DNA from: Micromonospora echinospora
GTDB lineage: Bacteria; Actinomycetota; Actinomycetes; Mycobacteriales; Micromonosporaceae
Assembly: GCF_900091495.1 (NCBI RefSeq)
Contig: NZ_LT607413.1
Coordinates: 7,021,001-7,085,000 of the forward strand
Direction: 5' to 3'
DNA length: 64,000 nucleotides
Position 1 is the first letter of the stretch. Each line of letters starts with the position of its first letter. The position numbers were made by a program, and so were the translations under genes. Shown piece after piece: positions 58,529 to 64,000 of this stretch. The notes under the pieces were generated by a model. The model did not search any database. It saw only the letters and a list, made by a program, of their open reading frames with translations, and was not told the DNA's origin.

Positions 58529-59205
58529 GGACGACGCTCCAGCCTTCCGTCGACCATCTCGTAACGGCTGTCGGCGAAGTCACGACACCGGGTGTCGTGC
58601 GAACACACCACTGCGGTCACGCCCTCGTCGCACAGGGCGCGGATGACCGTGAACACGTCGACTGTGGCCACGGAGTCCAATGCCCCGGTCGGCTCGTCGG
58701 CGAGCAGCACCGCCCGCTGTCCGGTCAACGCTCGGGCGATGCCCACCCGCTGACGCTGTCCACCCGAAAGCTGACGGGGAAGGCGGTCGCCGATCCCGGT
58801 CAGGCCAACCCGACCGAGCTGGTCGGACGCTTCGGCGCGCGCGACGCTGGCGGGTACGCCACGTACCTCCAGTGGAAGGGCGACGTTCTCCGCAGCGGTG
58901 AACTCATCGATCAGGTTGTGGTCCTGGAACACCACACCCGCGATGTTCAGTCGCATCTCGGCGCGCTGTTTTTCGTCGGCCTCACTGACATTCACGTCGC
59001 CGACCTGGATGTCACCGGAATCGGCGACATCCAGGCCGGCGATCAGGTTCAGCAGAGTCGACTTGCCTGATCCACTCGCGCCATAGACGCAAACGAATTC
59101 ACCCGCATGCGCCTCGAAGCGCACATCCCGCGCAGCCCACACGGTCTCTACCTCGGACTGATAGGCCTTGCGTAGATCACGAACCCGGATGAGTGGAGTC
59201 GACAT
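58525..59205 (-). CDS. MacB/LolD-type ABC transporter ATPase
   Basis: A 226-residue ATPase with Walker A GASGSGKST, Q-loop FQDHNLIDEF, signature LSGGQRQRVGIARAL, Walker B VLLADEPTGALD and switch His in VCSHDTRC. The length and FVCVYGASGSGKST-like opening fit the LolD/MacB/FtsE group. ATG 59205 is chosen; the longer open frame runs through the small secreted gene. Its stop overlaps the permease start. It powers the permease downstream. Confidence 0.92.
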   Translation of the reverse strand: MSTPLIRVRDLRKAYQSEVETVWAARDVRFEAHAGEFVCVYGASGSGKSTLLNLIAGLDVADSGDIQVGDVNVSEADEKQRAEMRLNIAGVVFQDHNLIDEFTAAENVALPLEVRGVPASVARAEASDQLGRVGLTGIGDRLPRQLSGGQRQRVGIARALTGQRAVLLADEPTGALDSVATVDVFTVIRALCDEGVTAVVCSHDTRCRDFADSRYEMVDGRLERRP

Positions 59206-59218
59206 GACCCTGATTAGA

Positions 59219-59533
59219 TCAGCAGGCGTGCGCAGTCCGCCAGGACGACACCTCGTCACTGTTGGCCGGGGAGACGTTGTTGTCGCTGCTGTTGAGACCC
59301 AGGGCCTGACGGTCTCCGGATCCGTTCGCGTCCGACCACATGCACCCGGCGTACGTGTTGGACTTGTTCGCCCACGAATCCATCTCGTCGTTCGCGTCAC
59401 CGCTCAGGTTGGCAATGGTGGAACCTCCCGTATCACGCGAGTCGATCATCCACAGGTAGTCGTTGTTGCCCCAGAGGCACATCTTGTTGGTAGCACAGTC
59501 GCTCAGCGCCGCACCAGCAACTCCCGATGCCAC
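59219..59533 (-). CDS. Small secreted protein, I36-like, signal peptide possibly lost by frameshift
   Basis: At least 104 residues from GTG 59533. It has four Cys in a pattern like peptidase-inhibitor-I36/betagamma-crystallin proteins (CATNKMCLWGNNDYLWMID, GDANDEMDSWANKSNTYAGC, WRTAHAC). The start as read lacks a proper signal. In another frame, ATG 59565 followed by SAIIAATGF would join VASGVAGAALSDC if the T run near 59533-59539 had one more base, giving a signal-like leader. So it may be a frameshifted gene or a homopolymer error. It lies 13 bases upstream of the ABC ATPase gene. Confidence 0.6.
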   Translation of the reverse strand: MASGVAGAALSDCATNKMCLWGNNDYLWMIDSRDTGGSTIANLSGDANDEMDSWANKSNTYAGCMWSDANGSGDRQALGLNSSDNNVSPANSDEVSSWRTAHAC

Positions 59534-59565
59534 AAAAATCCGGTAGCTGCGATGATGGCCGACAT

Positions 59566-59960
59566 AAGGGGTAATTGGCCTTCAAAATGCTTCCCGCCAA
59601 ATAGTCAGAGGCGAATGAAGAAACGGCCGTCGCGCAGAGAAGTTCATTATGCATGATTGCATATTGTCAATTACTGGTGGCCCTCAGTGCGCAAACCTGT
59701 CTGCAAGCTCCCCATAAGGCGTCGAGCTTGGAAGCAAGGGTGGCGGTTCAGCGGCGTCGCCTGCGTGTAGGGCACCAACCGGTCGCCGCCATCGAGAGCG
59801 TGTAGGCCCTGCTCGTATCAGCCGCCCGGAAGCGTCCACTTCACGTTCATGCATGACGCGGTCTACCGCTCCGCGAAGGCATCGCGGACCACGGGTCGGC
59901 CCAACGCTCGCGGGTGTGTTGTCTCCACCTGCTCATTCATACTCGGGTACGCTCTCGTGT
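59566..59960. other. AT-richer intergenic region between the secreted protein and the VapBC-like pair
   Basis: About 395 bases, markedly AT-rich between 59540 and 59720 (TTCATTATGCATGATTGCAT). It should hold the promoters for both neighbours, which diverge. Open frames here have no coding bias. The composition differs from the rest of the window and may mark a recombination boundary. Confidence 0.5.
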
Positions 59961-60272
59961 ATGAGTCGGCGAGTCACCATCTCGGTACCGGACGACGTGG
60001 CCGAGCAGCTCGACAAGATCCCAGCCCGCCAGGTCTCCGCCTACGTCACCGAGGCGCTACGTCGCCGTCAGGTCGCCGACGACCTGCGGGCCGTGTTGCG
60101 GGCAGCCGGTCACGGCGAGTTTCCGTATGATCCGGTTGGCTCTGCGCAGCGGCTGGCCGCGCGACAGGTGACCCCCGAACTGCGGGAGGCGGCGATCGCC
60201 CGGATCGCGGAACTGCTCGACCGGCCCACCGACGACGTACGGGCGGAGCTGGAACGGCGAGCGGCGGCGTGA
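59961..60272 (+). CDS. Ribbon-helix-helix-like antitoxin (VapB type)
   Basis: A 103-residue protein. The N-terminus RRVTISVPDDVAEQLDKI and VSAYVTEALRRRQ resemble a ribbon-helix-helix DNA-binding unit, followed by a helical toxin-binding tail (REAAIARIAELLDRPTDDVR). ATG 59961. It overlaps the PIN-domain gene by four bases (GTGA), the usual antitoxin-toxin order. Confidence 0.8.
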   Translation: MSRRVTISVPDDVAEQLDKIPARQVSAYVTEALRRRQVADDLRAVLRAAGHGEFPYDPVGSAQRLAARQVTPELREAAIARIAELLDRPTDDVRAELERRAAA

Positions 60273-60670
60273 GCCGCCCCTACTGGGTGCTCGACACGGG
60301 TGCGCTGATGGCGTACGCCCATGGGGTGCCCGCAGTCGGCGAGGCGCTGGTCGAGGTCGCCGACGCCGTGGGCCTCGTGGAGGTGCCTCTCGTGTGTCTC
60401 CTCGAGGCATACAGCCTGCTTGACCATACCGAGCACGAGTATCTGGCGATGCTGCGCCGCAACGACACGGTTCGGGTCACCTCACCGGCTCTACGGGTCG
60501 ACCAGGCTGACGACTGTCCGATGATCGGTGGGCTGGCTCGGCACACCGGGCGCCTCGGCGCAGGGCATGCCGCCTACACCGCCCTGGCCAGCGGTGCCGG
60601 TGTCGTGACCTCACGCGCCGACCAGATCCGGAAGGTCCTCGGCGAAGGCTGGCCGATTCTGGAGGTCTGA
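60269..60670 (+). CDS. PIN-domain protein (VapC-like toxin), variant active site
   Basis: A 133-residue PIN-domain protein with the first acidic residue Asp9 (VLDTGALMAY), Glu46 (VCLLEAYSLL) and the C-terminal VVTSRADQIRKVL (Asp118). The usual third acidic position before the helix is His100 (LGAGHAAYTALA), so catalysis may be weakened or altered. PIN toxins cleave RNA. GTG start 60269 overlaps the antitoxin-like gene. Confidence 0.8.
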   Translation: MSRPYWVLDTGALMAYAHGVPAVGEALVEVADAVGLVEVPLVCLLEAYSLLDHTEHEYLAMLRRNDTVRVTSPALRVDQADDCPMIGGLARHTGRLGAGHAAYTALASGAGVVTSRADQIRKVLGEGWPILEV

Positions 60671-60745
60671 CAGACCCTCCGGGCCGGTCCGGTTCACCGA
60701 CGCGCCCCATGCTGGACGGCACCCGGCCCGCCTCGAAGCCGGAGG

Positions 60746-61855
60746 TCAGGGCCAGTCGATCCGCAGCGGCTGCCCGACGAAGTGCCCGTACGGCCCGAAC
60801 GCCTCCTCGACCCGGACCCGCTCCGCCGCGTCGAGGGTGACCAACGGGGTCATCCGCACCACCGTCTGTTTGCGCCCGGTCGTGCGCTTCCAGGTGGCCA
60901 CCACGCGGCCGGAGCGGACCACCGTCGACTGGAACACGCCGTTGCCGCCGGGGATGATCGCCGACAGGTGCTCCCGGTCGACCATCAGCGACCGGTCCTT
61001 GAAGCCGAGCAGGTACTCGTCGAAGCCGGGCAGGGTCCACAGGTCGTCGACGGGTGGCGGAGGGCCGGCGTCGCGCAGTTCGGGCGTCATGATCATCTCG
61101 ACGCCGTCGACCCGCACGGTGGTCAGGGCGTCGCCAGCCGCCGCGATGCCCCGTCGGGCGTCGGCGGCGGTCAGCCCGGTCCAGCCGGCGAAGTCCTGCA
61201 GGGTGGTGGGGCCGTGGCTGCGGAAGTAGCGCAACGCGATGGTGGCCAGCGCCTCGTCGCGCTCCGGGCGGTGCGGGTCGGGCACCCACTCGTCGAGCAG
61301 CACGAAGGTCTGCTCGTTGCCCACGTGCGGGGCGATGCAGAGCACGCCGCGCTGGCTGGCGTACCAGAGGAGGTGGTAGAGCATCTGCCCGGCGCCGTCG
61401 ACGCCGGCCTCGGTGAGCGCGTGGCGGCATTCCTCCCGGGTGAACCGGCCGCCACCGGCCAGCGCCGCGCCGAGCACCTCCACGGCCCGGTCGGCGGTCT
61501 GCTCGCTCAGCCCGAGGACCTCCCGGCGACGCGCCGCGCCGACCAGAGCCCGTTCGCCCAGCACCGAGAGCATCCAGTGCGCGTCGCGGGACGGCACCAG
61601 GTGCACCGTCCCCCGCATCGGCCAGGTGCGGAGCGCCTCCCGCCGTTCCAGCGCCTCCTGCACGTCGGCGACGGTGGAGCCGGGCAACCGTACGCCGAGC
61701 GACCAGAGGCCGCTGGCCACGTCCTGTGCCTGCATCGCGCCGAACCACTCGACCACTCCGGCGACGTCCCGCGGCGGGGACACCTGGCCCGGCCGGAGCA
61801 ACAGGCTGGCCATCCGCCAGCCGAGCGCGTCGCGCGTGCTGAACTCCACCGTCAT
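60746..61855 (-). CDS. AlkZ/YcaQ-type winged-helix DNA glycosylase (HTH_42)
   Basis: A 369-residue protein of the HTH_42 superfamily. It has the family's catalytic QxQ pair (Gln42 and Gln44 in AMQAQDVASGLW), tandem winged helices (FTREECRHALTEAGVDGAGQ, LQDFAGWTGLTAADARRGIA) and the C-terminal PGGNGVFQSTVVRSGRVVATWK. AlkZ and YcaQ remove alkylated or crosslinked bases; AlkZ in Streptomyces protects against azinomycin. No biosynthetic cluster is visible here, so general alkylation repair is likelier. Confidence 0.88.
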   Translation of the reverse strand: MTVEFSTRDALGWRMASLLLRPGQVSPPRDVAGVVEWFGAMQAQDVASGLWSLGVRLPGSTVADVQEALERREALRTWPMRGTVHLVPSRDAHWMLSVLGERALVGAARRREVLGLSEQTADRAVEVLGAALAGGGRFTREECRHALTEAGVDGAGQMLYHLLWYASQRGVLCIAPHVGNEQTFVLLDEWVPDPHRPERDEALATIALRYFRSHGPTTLQDFAGWTGLTAADARRGIAAAGDALTTVRVDGVEMIMTPELRDAGPPPPVDDLWTLPGFDEYLLGFKDRSLMVDREHLSAIIPGGNGVFQSTVVRSGRVVATWKRTTGRKQTVVRMTPLVTLDAAERVRVEEAFGPYGHFVGQPLRIDWP

Positions 61856-61983
61856 GTCTCCCCCGTGTCCACCACCCCTGCCGGCACATGTCTAGCGCAG
61901 GGGTCCGACACGCACCCGGACGCCAGCGGTGGCCACCGACGGCTCGACCGCCCGGAACCCGCGTGCGGTGCCCGGGGCGGAGC

Positions 61984-62601
61984 CTACCGGCCTGACGTGG
62001 ACAGGTCCGGACGGTCGGCGGCCAGGCAGGCCAGCGCCTGCGACCGGTGGTCGAAGACGAGAAAGACCGACTCCAGCCGCATGGTGTGCAGCACGGTGAG
62101 GACGAACCGGGAGGGCGCCACCAGGCAGAACGACCGGCCCTGCTGCCGGGCCTCCCGATGGGCCCGGACCAGCAGGCCGAGACCGGTGGAGTCGAGCATC
62201 CCGACCCGGCACAGGTCGAGCACGACGTCCCGGTCCCCGGAGAGCGCGGCGGCGAGCGCCTCCCGCAGCACGTCCGCCACCAGCACCTCGATGTCGCCGC
62301 TGGGGGTGAGCACGACCGCCTCCGGCAGCTCCTCGACGTCCACCCGCCAGGCTCGCGGCCCGACCGTCGGGTCCGCCGGTCCGTCGGCGTCCGGGGGCGG
62401 CGCGACCAGGGACGCGACGGTGCAGCCGGCGCAGCGGTGCGGGCCGACCGCGAAGGGCGAACCCTCCCAACCGTGGTCGTTGAGCACGGTCCAGACGACC
62501 TCGGGCTCCGGGAGGACGGCGGGAACCGCCTCGACGGAGTTGCCGCACCGGTCGCAGATCAGGTTGACGGTGCCGGAGCGCAGTCCGGGTACGACGGTCA
62601 T
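61984..62601 (-). CDS. STAS-domain anti-sigma-factor antagonist with an N-terminal zinc-ribbon-like part
   Basis: A 205-residue protein. The first 65 residues have two Cys pairs (ICDRCGNSVEA and PHRCAGCTVAS), a possible zinc ribbon. Residues about 95-200 are a STAS domain (VVLDLCRVGMLDSTGLGLLV) with the phosphorylatable Ser in DSTG, as in SpoIIAA/RsbV. Such proteins free sigma factors by sequestering anti-sigma kinases. ATG 62601. The fusion of a metal site to STAS suggests sensing of redox or metal state. Confidence 0.85.
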   Translation of the reverse strand: MTVVPGLRSGTVNLICDRCGNSVEAVPAVLPEPEVVWTVLNDHGWEGSPFAVGPHRCAGCTVASLVAPPPDADGPADPTVGPRAWRVDVEELPEAVVLTPSGDIEVLVADVLREALAAALSGDRDVVLDLCRVGMLDSTGLGLLVRAHREARQQGRSFCLVAPSRFVLTVLHTMRLESVFLVFDHRSQALACLAADRPDLSTSGR

Positions 62602-62662
62602 GCCCGCCCCTCGGGGTGGAGGGTCCGGCCACGGTGCCGGTGGCCGGACGTCGTGACGGCCC

Positions 62663-63145
62663 TCACCGCGCGCGGACGCGGACGGGGACGGTGGCGCGGG
62701 CCCGGACCGGCGCGACCGGGACGGCCGTGGCGGACGACGGAGCACCGACCGGGGTGGTGCCGGCGACGCGCGGGCCGTCGGAGCCGGGGACGGTCTCGGA
62801 GCCGGAAGTGTCGACCGGGTCCGACTCGGCGACGACGTGGAAGACCTGGTCGACCCGGGCGACCTGGAGCAGCCTCCGGATCCGGGGCGACGGGGAGCGC
62901 AGGGTGAGCGCTCCACCGAGTCGCCACATCCGCCGGTGTGTGTCGAGCAGCAGGCCGATGCCGGCCGCGTCAACGTGCGCACACGCCGCCATGTCGATCA
63001 CCAGTCGGGCCGGCCGCCGGGCGACGACGGCGTCGACCACCGGGCCCAGCCTCCGCACCCCGGTCAGGTCGAGCGGCTCGGTGACGGTGATCTCCAGGTG
63101 ATCCGTGTCGTGGTCGCCCTCCGCGCCCCGCCCGTTCCCGTTCAT
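62663..63145 (-). CDS. STAS-domain anti-sigma-factor antagonist
   Basis: A 160-residue protein with a STAS domain (RRLGPVVDAVVARRPARLVI, HVDAAGIGLLLDTHRRM; the usual phospho-Ser is replaced by Ala in DAAG) and a Val/Ala/Arg-rich C-terminal tail (APVRARATVPVRVRAR). ATG 63145 with GGGAGG upstream. Loss of the phospho-Ser suggests it is not switched off by an RsbW-like kinase. Same strand as the next STAS gene, 61 bases apart. Confidence 0.85.
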   Translation of the reverse strand: MNGNGRGAEGDHDTDHLEITVTEPLDLTGVRRLGPVVDAVVARRPARLVIDMAACAHVDAAGIGLLLDTHRRMWRLGGALTLRSPSPRIRRLLQVARVDQVFHVVAESDPVDTSGSETVPGSDGPRVAGTTPVGAPSSATAVPVAPVRARATVPVRVRAR

Positions 63146-63300
63146 CGCACCTCCCGAGTGCTCGTCGCGGGTCAGCCACGGCCCAGCCTCCCGGGGAGGT
63201 GTGGCGGTCGTCTCCCGAACATGTGACGGATCGATGACAAACATCCCCGGCCCCCGCCCAGATTGCGGTCGACCCGGTCGGGCGGGTCATGATGGCCGGC

Positions 63301-63984
63301 ATGACGGGAGTGCTGGTGATCGAGGACGACGACCGGATCCGGCTGTCCCTGGTGCTGGCGCTGGAGGACGAGGGCTACGCCGCACGCGGAGCCGCCACCG
63401 CCGAGGAGGGGCTGCGCACGCAGCGCGCCGAGCCCGCCGACACGGTCCTGGTGGACCTGATGCTGCCCGGCGTGGACGGCTTCGAGTGCATCCGGGAGAT
63501 CCGCCGATCCGACGACGTGCCCATCGTCGTGGTCAGCGCCCGGGACGACACCCACGACATCGTCGCCGCGCTGGAGGCCGGAGCCGACGACTACCTGGTC
63601 AAGCCGGTCGCCATCAAGGAGCTGACCGCCCGGCTCCGGGCGCTGCGCCGACGCGCGCGGGCCGCCGCCGGGGTGACCACGACCGTCCCGACGCTCGTCT
63701 TCGGGGACCTGGAGATCCGGCCCGACGGTGGTGAGGTCCGGCTCGACGGCGAGCCGGTGGCGGTCACCCGCACCGAGTTCCGGCTGCTCTGCGAGCTGGC
63801 CCAGCACCCCGGTCGGGTGCTGTCCCGGCAGCAGTTGCTCGAACGGGTGTGGGGCTACACGGTCGGCGACGAACGTCTGGTCGACGTGCACGTGGGCCGG
63901 CTCCGGCAGAAGATCGAGCGGGACACCGCCGCGCCCCGCCACCTGGTCACCGTCCGGGGGCTCGGCTACAAGTTGCAGCGATGA
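63301..63984 (+). CDS. OmpR-family two-component response regulator
   Basis: A 227-residue regulator. The receiver domain has the acidic pocket (IEDDDRIR), phosphoacceptor Asp in VLVDLMLPGVDGF, Ser in VVVSARDD and Lys in YLVKPVAIKEL. The C-terminal winged helix (RTEFRLLCELAQHPGRVLSR, DVHVGRLRQKIERD, VRGLGYKL) binds DNA. Earlier in-frame ATGs at 63289 and 63292 are possible. Its stop overlaps the next ATG, so it is co-transcribed with a downstream gene, expected to be the sensor kinase. Confidence 0.95.
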   Translation: MTGVLVIEDDDRIRLSLVLALEDEGYAARGAATAEEGLRTQRAEPADTVLVDLMLPGVDGFECIREIRRSDDVPIVVVSARDDTHDIVAALEAGADDYLVKPVAIKELTARLRALRRRARAAAGVTTTVPTLVFGDLEIRPDGGEVRLDGEPVAVTRTEFRLLCELAQHPGRVLSRQQLLERVWGYTVGDERLVDVHVGRLRQKIERDTAAPRHLVTVRGLGYKLQR

Positions 63985-64000
63985 GACGGGCCGGGCTACG
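63981..64000 (+). CDS. Start of the next gene, probably the cognate histidine kinase
   Basis: ATG 63981 overlaps the response-regulator stop (ATGA) and opens MRRAGL before the window ends. Kinase identity is inferred only from the operon position. Confidence 0.5.

Noticed and set aside
1..64000. tRNA, rRNA, CRISPR array, insertion sequence, attachment site or replication origin
   Set aside because: No cloverleaf with CCA-type acceptor, no spaced palindromic repeat array, no transposase or integrase and no DnaA-box cluster was seen by reading; a tRNAscan or ISfinder run could confirm.

Overview
The window is very GC-rich, with strong G/C bias at third codon positions, many GTG starts and many 4-base ATGA/GTGA overlaps between genes. 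Together with the families present (AztABCD zinc uptake, XRE-DUF5753 regulators, Tat and lipoprotein signals, actinobacterial sugar ABC transporters) this points to an actinomycete chromosome, most likely Micromonosporaceae; the genus is an inference. No rRNA, tRNA, CRISPR array, insertion sequence or phage module was recognised.

Region 1 (1-19013) is a pectin/uronate unit. A minus-strand operon encodes a LacI-family regulator, a lipoprotein sugar-binding protein, two permeases (no ATPase), a YesL-like membrane protein and a DUF6807/PmoA-like protein cut by the window edge. A divergent plus-strand operon encodes two Gfo/Idh/MocA oxidoreductases, uronate isomerase, an L-fuconate-dehydratase-type enolase-superfamily enzyme and a fructuronate reductase/mannitol dehydrogenase-type enzyme. 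Three secreted family-1 pectate lyases follow, one with two catalytic domains. Palindromes of the form CTGCAAA...TTTGCAG in the divergent promoter are probable LacI operators. The lyases would release oligogalacturonides, the transporter import them, and the cytosolic enzymes channel uronates toward 2-keto-3-deoxy acids.

Region 2 (19057-28795) holds a membrane-anchored protein with no clear start, a small alarmone-hydrolase-like HD protein, a two-gene ABC exporter with a divergent TetR regulator, a SnoaL-like protein, a caspase-like protease fused to a c-di-GMP phosphodiesterase (EAL) domain with a small overlapping partner gene, and an FMN reductase divergent from a MarR regulator.

Region 3 (28901-41106) has a complete second sugar ABC transporter including its ATPase, a large secreted BNR-repeat protein, an SDR oxidoreductase, two small disordered proteins, RNase HI, a YchJ-like protein, an SPFH protein and a GIY-YIG protein with a membrane tail. 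Region 4 (41110-46114) is a zinc-uptake locus of the Azt type with two AztD-like lipoproteins and two Zur-box-like sites.

Region 5 (46383-64000) starts with a Tat-exported amidase, then a compact three-gene operon encoding a DUF559 (Vsr-like) nuclease, a double winged-helix protein and a 1120-residue protein with two P-loop NTPase modules (the second HerA-like). This is a strong candidate for an undescribed conflict system. It is followed by an XRE-DUF5753 regulator with a small secreted protein, a MarR-GNAT fusion, a MacB-type ABC pair next to a small I36-like secreted protein with a possible frameshift, a VapBC-like pair, an AlkZ-type glycosylase, two STAS proteins and a two-component response regulator whose partner starts at the last bases.
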